A stretch of 64,000 nucleotides of DNA from Risungbinella massiliensis. Its GTDB lineage: Bacteria > Bacillota > Bacilli > Thermoactinomycetales > Thermoactinomycetaceae. Shown here piece by piece: positions 44,122 through 51,823 of the stretch. Positions within the stretch are counted from its first letter, which is position 1. The number at the start of each line of letters is the position of its first letter. Where the stretch lies: the NCBI RefSeq assembly GCF_000942395.1, contig NZ_LN812103.1:439394-503393 (forward strand), given 5' to 3'. The notes under the pieces are model-generated. The model had not been told where the DNA came from. It searched no databases and saw only the letters and a program-made list of their open reading frames with translations. The translations under genes were made by a program, and so were the position numbers.

Positions 44122-44835
44122 CTACAAAAGATCGCCTTTTTTTCTATATAGCTTAATCCGCTCTACTTCGCTTTTTACTAGATTCCTGTGATTTTTAGAT
44201 AGAAACCAAGTTGTAGGATTCCACTCACCCGTGTCAGCATAGTAGTTGGTTATTTTGATACCGTGTTGCTGAAAGGCTTTGGAAAAAGTAAGGTAGGTAC
44301 GTAATTGATGGAATGGCGATGTGACCAGGATCACACGAGATAAATTATGTTTTTTTAGTAGAGTAAGTACATACTCTGCATTTTCACGTGTGTGTAACGA
44401 TTCATTTTCCACTAAAATCGCATCAAGGGGAACACCCATATCCAAAGCTTTGTCACGTAAGTAGCTAGCTCCAAGATTCATATCCCACGTTTTTGCGGCA
44501 CTTGGGATATTTTCCTTGTGAATTCGTCCATTCAAAGCAGCGGTCTGAAGCTCTTCTAGAGGGATCAGATTCGGTGTTTTTCCATCTACTTTCACACTAA
44601 ATTTACCACTACAGATCAAGTAAGGAGCCCAGCCTTGGTGATACAAATGTACAGCAGTCCTGATCTTACCATCGAGAAAGTTGATGTTTCCACGAGTTCC
44701 TGCAAGCACCACAATCGCATCGGCTTTGTTTAGATGATCCCGTAGAGCAAATTGTTTTCCTTTTCTATAGAAAACAAACCAAGTGACTAGCAATAAGATT
44801 AATAGAAACATGATAAGAAGTAGTATCGTTTTCAT
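44122..44835 (-). CDS. DUF218 (YdcF/SanA-like) membrane protein
   Basis: About 237 residues. N-terminal membrane helix (ILLLIMFLLILLLVTWFVFY), then the DUF218 domain: ADAIVVLAGTRGN at 45-58, TRENAEY and RVILVTSPFHQLRTYLTF. This family is tied to envelope functions in other bacteria, but the reaction is unknown. ATG 44835 is chosen over the upstream TTG. Confidence 0.8.
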   Translation of the reverse strand: MKTILLLIMFLLILLLVTWFVFYRKGKQFALRDHLNKADAIVVLAGTRGNINFLDGKIRTAVHLYHQGWAPYLICSGKFSVKVDGKTPNLIPLEELQTAALNGRIHKENIPSAAKTWDMNLGASYLRDKALDMGVPLDAILVENESLHTRENAEYVLTLLKKHNLSRVILVTSPFHQLRTYLTFSKAFQQHGIKITNYYADTGEWNPTTWFLSKNHRNLVKSEVERIKLYRKKGDLL

Positions 44836-44836
44836 T

Positions 44837-45053
44837 TTACTCACACTCAGCAAGTACGTTGCTCAATTTGCCAACATGCTGATCCTTTCTCCATTGAGAT
44901 TGGTTCAGATTACTGTGTAATGCTTTTACTCTATTTAGAATCTTGTTTGATCCAGCTGATCGTGCAAGGGCAAAAGCATCTTTTGCGTTGTGAACACAAG
45001 CATCAAGGATACCTAGTGTATAGCTTTTTTCTTTTGGATAAGGAACATTTAAA
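44837..45053 (-). pseudogene. C-terminal remnant of a TPR-type regulator-like protein
   Basis: Minus-strand frame without start reads ..GILDACVHNAKDAFALARSAGS, then NRVKALHSNL and a stop at 44837-44839. The helical pattern LARSAGS...ILNRVKALH resembles the end of HTH-TPR regulators; the N-terminal part is missing. It overlaps the promoter of the 45096 gene and looks like a scar. Confidence 0.45.
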
Positions 45054-45095
45054 ATTTATTAAAAAGTTTGATATCATTTCTATGAGGTGAAAATA

Positions 45096-45993
45096 ATGAG
45101 AAAGAGAAAACGACATCGAAAAAATAAACAATTGTTAGAAGAAACGTCATCCAACTCAGTAGAACAAAAGTTGGAGGGAAATTTTTTTACAAGTGCTATA
45201 TTTCAACCTGAATTATTAGTAGGTCTTGGGCTAGTAGGATTATATGTTTTTACATATGCTTATTACTTAGGATATTATCATTTTTATAAGATTCCTATTA
45301 TGTATCTAGACTTGAACCTTACGAAACTAACAATACCTAGTTTTTCCTTTATAATAATTATATTCGGATTTTTTATTCCCAATTACATACTATATAGATT
45401 TAAATCAGACTATAAAAACAATCCAAGACTTAAACGAAAAAGAGTCATTATTACAATGGTTCTTTTGATGATTATTTTGGTACCACTTATACTAACATTC
45501 TTTTTAAAACTTCTTGGATACTTTCAAAATATACAGGTTAATTCACCGATTGATGTTCAACTTAGTACTATTTATTTTGTATGTATTATAACAACATTTT
45601 ATTATTCTTATGATATTGATAAATTCAAACGATCAAAAACTTACAGGGGACTAGGAATATTCTTCATAATTATTCTCCTTTTTTTTGCTGCTTACTCTTT
45701 AGGAGCCTCCTCTACCTTATAAAAAGATCTATCCGATCTTAATTGAAGATGGTAAGGCACAACAATCGATAATACTTGATACATACAAGGATTTTTACAT
45801 TACATCACCATATAAAAAAGTAAAACATGGTTACCAACTAACAGGCGAGATTGAATTGGTGGAAATTAAAACAGATGAGCATGTTAATCCGATAGAAATT
45901 TTACATTCTAATGGTCAATACAAAATGAATTATGAATCGAAAACAATCTTTATTAAAGAAGTCCCTATCAAAAATCTTATTTTGCCAGAATAA
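45096..45993 (+). pseudogene. Membrane protein gene with a frameshift
   Basis: The first frame (to 45722) codes about 208 residues with a Lys/Arg-rich start and four or five membrane helices. It stops, but a second frame continues with coding character to a stop at 45991-45993 (KIYPILIEDGKAQQ ... IFIKEVPIKNLILPE). Joining the two gives about 300 residues: membrane part plus external C-terminal domain. One indel near 45700-45715 would explain it. AT-rich. Family not recognised. May be sequence error or real decay. Confidence 0.55.
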
Positions 45994-45994
45994 C

Positions 45995-46040
45995 AGAGAA
46001 AACCTATCAATATTAGAAATAGTATTGATAGGTTTTCTCT
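45995..46040 (+). terminator. Terminator after the frameshifted membrane gene
   Basis: Perfect 18-bp stem (45995-46012 with 46023-46040). Confidence 0.85.
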
Positions 46041-46159
46041 GATTGAGTAGCTCAAATTTACCTCTATATTTTGTAGCACTTTTTTCTCCTTAAGACAAAG
46101 ACGCTAGAGGAAATAGAGTTTTTCCTTTTTAATATTATTTTTGTTATTTCAAAAAACGA

Positions 46160-46181
46160 AACCCAAGGTCACCCTCGGGTT
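46160..46181 (-). terminator. Terminator of the XRE-TPR regulator
   Basis: AACCCaAGG/CCTcGGGTT stem; on the minus strand a T-run follows (TTTTTTG). Confidence 0.75.
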
Positions 46182-46194
46182 AGCTTTTGACAAT

Positions 46195-47601
46195 TTAATT
46201 ATCTGGTGGGTTTGTGACAGAACTCTTGTTGGTAGGCAAGGTTTCATTAGGTATCATTTGAAGTCCACCTCTACTTTTAGCTAATTGTATACTAAGTCTA
46301 AAGTAGAGTGTAGAGTATTTATTATATTTGATCAAGTCTCTATTTTCGTACAAGGCGCCTAGCTGAAGGGCGAGATCACATTGTTGTACAAGCAGTTTAT
46401 GGCGTTGCGTGATCTCAAGAGCTTTTTCATAGTAACCAATTGCTTGTTCCTGATCATTTTGTTTTAGATAACAATCACCTAATGAAACTAAGCTTTTAAA
46501 CACAGATAGAGAATCGTTTACGCGCTTTCCTTTAACGATAGCTTGTTCTAGGATTTCTCTTGCCTGATCTATTTGTCCTTCATTCAGGTAAAGCTCGCCT
46601 AGTTGGATGTCATTTTGAACCGTTAAGAATTTCCATTTAATTTTATCTTCAAATTGGGCGGCTGTCTGCAAACAGATTTTAGCTTGGTCTAATTTACCTA
46701 AATTTCTATATGCTTTTCCCAAAGCCACCCATAACTCAAAACTTCGATCATAGTTTTTGTGTCGACGAGCAATGTGTATGCCCTCTAGACAATAGGGAAT
46801 TGCTTGAGTATAACGCTTGCTCTTAATATACAAGATTGCGGCAAGTTCATACATATTAAGAGCTGATTCTGTATCTGTGTGGTCTATAGTCTCCCATAGC
46901 TCATTTAGAATGTCATGAGCTTCTTCATTGTGTTCAAGCTTTTCTAAAAATATTGCCTTACTCAAAAGAAGCTGATGGAAAATAAACTTCCTATTTCTAT
47001 CTTTATTATATGAATCTAGTCCTTTTTGAACAAATTCTAGTGCCTCTGTTAAATTGTTTTCACGGAAGTTAATCCTTGCTAATCCATAGTAAGCATTGGC
47101 TAATAAATTCTCTTCATCTGATTCAGGATTGTTCAAACAAATTTTGATCGTCTCATAGAAGTGAAACTCCGATTTCTTCCAATTACTTTGCCAGTTGTCC
47201 TTCTTATAGTAAGCTTGGGCAGTTAGAAACTCGATTAAAGCCAGAAATTTACCAGTAGTACAATTAGGCTTAATCTGTTTCAAGCGTTTTAAGGATGTAT
47301 TAGGATTTACCAAGTCTATATTGTTCTCAATAGATAGAAGCTCGACCTCTAATTTTTCTGCGTGCTGTGCCTCTTTTTCCTCATCTGACTTGATTAAATC
47401 GACCAATTCTTTTTCACTAACTCCGATCTTGCCAAAGAGCTTGATGATCTTGTCTGGCTTTACATTTCTCTTCCCTGTCTCAAAATGGGAGATTGTTCCT
47501 GCTGACAATCCTCGCTCTACTAAATCCTCTATTTTGATCCCCTTCGCATCCCGTATCTCACGAAATATCTTACCTGTCTGATTGTATAGATAGTAGTCCA
47601 T
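46195..47601 (-). CDS. XRE-family HTH regulator with TPR domain (RRNPP-like)
   Basis: 468 residues. HTH_3 at about 8-60 (DLVERGLSAGTISHFETGKRNVKPDKII) and six or more TPR-like repeats to the end (YKKDNWQSNWKKSEFHFYET; AIPYCLEGIHIARR; QAREILEQAIVKGKR; AIGYYEKALEITQRH). This domain plan is that of peptide-sensing regulators such as PlcR/Rap-type or Rgg-like proteins. ATG 47601 follows GGAGGG. It is divergent from the lasso operon, so it may control it. No propeptide gene is seen next to it. Confidence 0.75.
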   Translation of the reverse strand: MDYYLYNQTGKIFREIRDAKGIKIEDLVERGLSAGTISHFETGKRNVKPDKIIKLFGKIGVSEKELVDLIKSDEEKEAQHAEKLEVELLSIENNIDLVNPNTSLKRLKQIKPNCTTGKFLALIEFLTAQAYYKKDNWQSNWKKSEFHFYETIKICLNNPESDEENLLANAYYGLARINFRENNLTEALEFVQKGLDSYNKDRNRKFIFHQLLLSKAIFLEKLEHNEEAHDILNELWETIDHTDTESALNMYELAAILYIKSKRYTQAIPYCLEGIHIARRHKNYDRSFELWVALGKAYRNLGKLDQAKICLQTAAQFEDKIKWKFLTVQNDIQLGELYLNEGQIDQAREILEQAIVKGKRVNDSLSVFKSLVSLGDCYLKQNDQEQAIGYYEKALEITQRHKLLVQQCDLALQLGALYENRDLIKYNKYSTLYFRLSIQLAKSRGGLQMIPNETLPTNKSSVTNPPDN

Positions 47602-47786
47602 TTGTCCCTCCAAAAAAATTTTTCACTTTTTTTCTTTAGAAATTCTGCTTTTTCCCGTGTTTCGATTGAATTAACAGAAAAGTTACTCTGGGATTTTTGA
47701 AAATTTCTACAAAGGTATCTTTTGTGCTTGCAAATCTACTGTATTTTTCAAGTTTTTCCTGTTTAAAAATATTTAATTTCAATAAT

Positions 47787-47815
47787 TTGTCACTAATTCT
47801 ACTATTAATTATAAT
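47787..47815 (+). promoter_or_regulatory. Promoter of the lasso-peptide operon
   Basis: TTGTCA (47787-47792), 17-base spacer, TATAAT (47810-47815): near-consensus sigma-A. It points into the lasso operon. The remainder of 47602-47926 is AT-rich and gene-free. Confidence 0.65.
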
Positions 47816-47834
47816 CAGAAACAAGAACGACGTG

Positions 47835-47887
47835 TAGCAATGAAGGGGACGGTATAGAGGCTTCACACTACCTCTCCTTTGTTGCTA
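47835..47887 (+). promoter_or_regulatory. Stem-loop in the lasso operon leader
   Basis: TAGCAA (47835-47840) pairs with TTGCTA (47882-47887), and inner AGAGG (47856-47860) with CCTCT (47871-47875). It could set mRNA stability or be a binding site; no riboswitch class recognised. Confidence 0.4.
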
Positions 47888-47926
47888 AGGATAAGTAGTT
47901 GAAACATGAAAAAGGAGCAAGAGCTG

Positions 47927-48199
47927 ATGCTAGAACTCACTTTGAAAGGATCGCATACCGAGGTGATTCAACTAATGAGATGGATCGAATGCCTGTCTAC
48001 GATCAATTCGGTCACGTTTCAGGGAGATTCCAGTGTAAAGTGCCACGTCAAGCTGAATCAACTTCACAAGATGCCAAATTCTACAGTGGAGATGAAAACA
48101 GAGAGTGGAGCAGATATTCAGATACAGCTATCTGATTGTGAAATGGTTACACTGGGGAAGAAAACTGTGTTGAGAGGCAAGCATTACGATATTTTCTAG
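47927..48199 (+). CDS. Unknown 90-aa protein, first gene of lasso operon
   Basis: Starts LELTLKGSHTEVIQLMRWIECL, then strands (VTFQGDSSVKCHVKL, TVEMKTESGADIQIQL) and ends VLRGKHYDIF. ATG 47927 lies 10 bases after AAAGGAG; ATG 47906 has no site. It precedes the B1 gene by 16 bases. Not one of the standard lasso proteins known to me. The first 20 residues resemble DUF3970-type small proteins only loosely. Confidence 0.6.
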   Translation: MLELTLKGSHTEVIQLMRWIECLSTINSVTFQGDSSVKCHVKLNQLHKMPNSTVEMKTESGADIQIQLSDCEMVTLGKKTVLRGKHYDIF

Positions 48200-48215
48200 G
48201 CGAAGGAGATAGGAA

Positions 48216-48485
48216 ATGACGAGGTATATAGTGCCGAAAGAAATTGTATTTAACGATATTGATAATGGTGCGTTCATCTATAACAGTAAAACCGAAATGT
48301 GTTTTGGATTAGATGAAGTAGCTCTTTCCATATGGAAGATGATCCATGCAGGGGAAAGTGTTGGGTCTATTGTTCGCAATATTCAAAACAAATATACCCA
48401 GGATGAAGCCCTAGTAGAGAGAGATGTTAATGATCTCATTGATCGACTCGTAGAGCACTCTCTACTAATTGCGTTAGACGACTGA
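48216..48485 (+). CDS. Lasso peptide B1 protein (RRE, PqqD-like)
   Basis: 89 residues. RiPP recognition element: beta-strands IVFNDIDNGAFIYNSKTEMCFGLDEVALSIW, then a helical part with IQNKYTQDEALVERDVNDLIDRLVEH. PqqD-like proteins bind the leader peptide and hand it to B2 and C. Stop precedes the precursor gene by 20 bases, with an AAAGGAGGTG site between. Confidence 0.9.
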   Translation: MTRYIVPKEIVFNDIDNGAFIYNSKTEMCFGLDEVALSIWKMIHAGESVGSIVRNIQNKYTQDEALVERDVNDLIDRLVEHSLLIALDD

Positions 48486-48505
48486 TGAAAGGAGGTGAGA
48501 CAAAA

Positions 48506-48646
48506 ATGGAAAACCAAAAACAAGAAAAGAAAGAGTACACATCGCCAAACTTAATCGTACTTGGCAACATCGTAGAGATTACTTTTGGTGGCGCTGGTGG
48601 ACACGACACAGACACCTACTCTACCAAATACCCACGTAGCGAATAG
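48506..48646 (+). CDS. Lasso peptide precursor (A)
   Basis: 46 residues, too short for standard ORF cut-offs. Leader M1-F27 carries the RRE-binding pattern Y11-x2-P14-x-L16-x3-G20-x5-T26, with Thr at the usual -2 position. Predicted core G28-E46: GGAGGHDTDTYSTKYPRSE, 19 residues. Gly1 can close an isopeptide ring with Asp9 (or less likely Asp7), leaving a tail with Tyr and Lys plugs. It ends Arg-Ser-Glu. Ribosome site GGAGGTG. Class II lasso (Gly start). Ring residue inferred from spacing. Confidence 0.88.
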   Translation: MENQKQEKKEYTSPNLIVLGNIVEITFGGAGGHDTDTYSTKYPRSE

Positions 48647-48656
48647 CATTGATTCT

Positions 48657-48690
48657 TATAGAGAGCACATTAAAAGGTGTGCTCTCTATA
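48657..48690 (+). terminator. Attenuator-like hairpin between precursor and kinase genes
   Basis: Perfect 13-bp stem (48657-48669 with 48678-48690), 8-base loop, no T-run. Placed right after the precursor stop, it may raise precursor over enzyme mRNA, as in many RiPP operons. Confidence 0.7.
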
Positions 48691-48718
48691 AATATTAAAG
48701 AAGAGAGGGAGGGTTAAA

Positions 48719-49648
48719 ATGAACTACTACAAAATGTATGGTTTGGTAATAAAAACGAAGCTAGATTTAAGTGACTATTTTTATGAATGTGGTAAGAGCT
48801 ACTATGATTTTGAAATTGTATGCGATGATCGGTTCTTTAACAAAGATCTATTAAACCAATCGAAACTGGTATTTAGAAGGTTTATTGTAGGTGAAGCTGT
48901 TCCTTTTAAAGAGGTTTATAAAGTTGGGAATAGCGATTATTTTTTGCGATGGTTAACTAAGTATCAGTTTTTTATAGATCCGTTTAAGCGCCGCCTTATT
49001 ATGAATAGTGAGCTTGATGAAGAGTTTTTCGCCATCTTCTTCTCCAAAATAACTTCTTTTTTGCTATATCTAAAAGGACATTCCCAGTTACACGGAAGTG
49101 CGGTTAGATATCGCAATAAGACAATATGTTTCATAGGAGATTCTGGTACTGGCAAGTCAACAATTGCTTCTTTGTGTGCTTTAGCTGGAGGAAAGATCAT
49201 TACAGACGATATTATTGCTCTTGCCCCAGAAACGTATATGGTCAGAAGCGGTATCCCGAGTATGCGGCTTTCTGAATCTTCGCCACTTGTTAGTCAAGCA
49301 ACTAGGAATTTTGGAGAGATCGACAAGCTCAGAGTGGATGTTTCGCAAGGACTTCATTATAAGGACGATTCGTTTATTGATGGCTTCTTCTTTCTTAAAT
49401 TGGATGATACAAAAGGTCTCGTTTCTAAGCGTCTAAAGGGAAATGAAACGATAATGCATTTACTTTCCAATGTCTATGCTAAGCATTTCTTGAAGCATGT
49501 GTTTAGTGAAGTTTTCTACGATAGAAATTTACCAGTATTCACACGATTATCCTGCGAGGTACCTATGTTCAGGGTTTATCGAGATACCGAAACGAATCCA
49601 GAATCACTGTTTAGCCTAATTGATGAATTAGTAAATCAGATTAGTTAG
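48719..49648 (+). CDS. HPr-kinase-like lasso peptide kinase
   Basis: 309 residues. C-terminal HPrK/P-type kinase fold: P-loop GDSGTGKST at 140-148, HGSAVRYRNK in front, and GGKIITDDIIALAP with acidic D163-D164. N-terminal half is unlike HPr kinase (about 120 residues). Proteins of this type phosphorylate the C-terminal Ser of lasso peptides of the paeninodin group. Here the core ends in Ser-Glu, so Ser is penultimate. Operon member between A and B2. Confidence 0.85.
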   Translation: MNYYKMYGLVIKTKLDLSDYFYECGKSYYDFEIVCDDRFFNKDLLNQSKLVFRRFIVGEAVPFKEVYKVGNSDYFLRWLTKYQFFIDPFKRRLIMNSELDEEFFAIFFSKITSFLLYLKGHSQLHGSAVRYRNKTICFIGDSGTGKSTIASLCALAGGKIITDDIIALAPETYMVRSGIPSMRLSESSPLVSQATRNFGEIDKLRVDVSQGLHYKDDSFIDGFFFLKLDDTKGLVSKRLKGNETIMHLLSNVYAKHFLKHVFSEVFYDRNLPVFTRLSCEVPMFRVYRDTETNPESLFSLIDELVNQIS

Positions 49649-49659
49649 GGGGAACTGTA

Positions 49660-50085
49660 ATGGGGAGAGTGGTTTCATTTATTTTGAGTTATTGGTATCT
49701 GTTCTTCTATTATAGAAGATTAAGGAAAAAGGGGTTGCAGGATGCAATTAAAAACATTGAGGATGAAACAGTAACACGAAATAAAAGATTGAATGAGGGC
49801 TGTATTATTAGTGGCTTTCAATTGGCTTGTAAATTGCACTTCTTAAATATAGAGTGCTTAGAACGATCACTAGCTCTTTACAAACTATTACGTTTTAACA
49901 ATATGCAGAGCCGACTTTGTATTGGGATTAAAAAGAAGCCTTTCTTAAGCCACGCATGGGTTGAGACCCCTATTCGTGAGTTGGACGAGAGTAAATACAG
50001 AGATAAATTTCAGGTGTTTCTACAATATCAGAGGGAGGATAAGTCCAATGCCAGTAGCTTTCTACTCAACAAAGGGAGAGTTTGA
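49660..50085 (+). CDS. Lasso peptide B2 protein (leader peptidase)
   Basis: 141 residues. Transglutaminase-like cysteine protease that removes the leader. Catalytic Cys66 in IECLERSLALYKLLR and His98 in SHAWVE. 11 bases after the kinase stop. Its 3' end overlaps the cyclase start by 38 bases, indicating coupled translation. Ribosome site GGGGG. Confidence 0.88.
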   Translation: MGRVVSFILSYWYLFFYYRRLRKKGLQDAIKNIEDETVTRNKRLNEGCIISGFQLACKLHFLNIECLERSLALYKLLRFNNMQSRLCIGIKKKPFLSHAWVETPIRELDESKYRDKFQVFLQYQREDKSNASSFLLNKGRV

Positions 50086-51798
50086 TCTAAGTAATCAAGT
50101 ATATTCCACAGTAGTTGATGGAACCTTTTGTTTTCCATCCCATTGGCATAGTTATCAGGTAAATCAATATATCATTGTCGTGCTTGAAGATCTCAACGGG
50201 AATATTGGATTGCTATTAGAGATATTGAGATCTAACTCTACTATGAGTGATGATTTACTTCAGCCCTTAAAAGGATCATTTTCTTTTCTATTATATGATA
50301 GGCAAGCGAGGAGATTGCAAGTGTTCAGAAGTCTGACTGCTGATCCTGTTTTTTATTATCACTACTCTGGCAAACTTGTTGTGTCCAATGAACTTGATTC
50401 ACTTCGTAAATACAGCAGGGATCTGAACACAGATTATTTTAAATTGTACTTGCATACCGAGCTTACGGAGACAGAGCATACTCCTTATATGGGTGTAAAG
50501 CGTATTTTACCAGCTCACAAAGTCGTTAAAGAGGAAAATCGAGAGATCGTGAACAAGAAATACTGGTCTTTAACACAAGAGAACAGAGACAACAACGCAT
50601 CGCTAGAAGAACATATTGAGACATTTGCAAGCATGCTTAAAGATGCTGTAAAAAAATCTGTTGCTGATCAAAGAATCATTAGCTGTGAAGTTAGTGGAGG
50701 ATTGGATTCAACTAGTGTTGCTTTTTTGGCAGAAGAGAATATTGGAGTAAAGGTATATGGGCATACCTATATCTTTGATAAAATCGAGGACGGGAAACCG
50801 AACAAAGAAACTGTTGATATAATATATCAGCAAACCGACATCGTCCCGAATTACCTTAATCTTTCGAACTATTGGTCGTTCAAACATGTTAAAGATGAGA
50901 TTAAAGTCTATGACGAACCAAGCCCACTTGTTTTGCATTCTGCTATGTTTCATGAATTAAATCAGTCTGCCAAGAGCATGGGGTCAACGGTGCTTCTATC
51001 TGGAGAAGGAGGAGACGAGTTATTATCCTCGAGCTCGTATTATCTCCGAGACTTATTTCTACAAGGTAAAATGAGCCAAGTGTGGTCTCATATGTTGAAA
51101 GTATCTACGAAAAGAAAACAACCATTATGGAAGATCTTTTGCACTTATATCCTGCCTTCTTTGTTGCCACTTAAACTGAGATATCGACTAGAGAATGAAT
51201 TAAATAAACAAACTTGGCAAAACACAGGATTTTCTTTGACTTGGTATACTACTCCTTCTTGGATTGGGGATAATCTGAAAGGTATTAGTTTTCAAGAAGT
51301 GGAAGAGGAACGGAGAAAAATAAGAGATCCTAGTTTAAAAAGTATCTACTTGAGAGAGAACTTTGAAAGGTTTATCCTGATTAATCCCTGCCCTTGGTTA
51401 AATAGCAACATTGGTAAGCCGAATGGTCTTAAGCGAATTTATCCATTCAGAGACCAACGACTTATTGAATTTTTTTTACATTGCCTTCGTTAACGAAACT
51501 AGAAATCAGTCGTAAAAAGAGATGTATTAGCGAAGGACTTCAGAACACTATCCCAAAAGCAATACTGGCTAATCCAGATGATAGTCGGTTTACAGAGATC
51601 TATCGCAAAGGTTTTTTCAAGGAATCCGACTATGTAAATCAGCTAATAAAAACATCTCGTGCGGCAGATTTAGGATGGATTCAGAAAGATGTATTTATGG
51701 ACGCTGTAGAAAGGTTTAAGTTTGGGCTCAATAATGATTTTGCCCTAATCTTTCGAACGCTGAGTTTAGAGATTTGGCTTAGGCATCATGGGTACTAA
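50048..51798 (+). CDS. Lasso cyclase C (asparagine-synthetase-like), frameshifted
   Basis: Asn-synthetase B-like ligase that forms the lactam ring. Frame 1 (50048-51493) starts MPVAFYSTKGE (no glutaminase Cys), contains the AMP/PPi motif SGGLDSTSVAF at about 216-226 and stops after RLIEFFLHCLR. The family sequence continues in another frame from 51481 (LPSLTKLEISRKKRCISEGL) to 51798. The break is an 8-T run (51470-51477): one extra T restores a single about 583-residue protein. Ribosome site GGAGG before ATG 50048. It may be an error, a phase switch, or slippage. Confidence 0.85.
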
Positions 51799-51823
51799 TA
51801 AATTTTCGGAGGCTGGATGTAAA

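Noticed and set aside
47636-47866. 76-codon minus-strand frame before the XRE-TPR regulator, a possible signal propeptide
   Set aside because: No signal-peptide pattern or ribosome site; it overlaps the lasso promoter and looks like chance AT-rich sequence.
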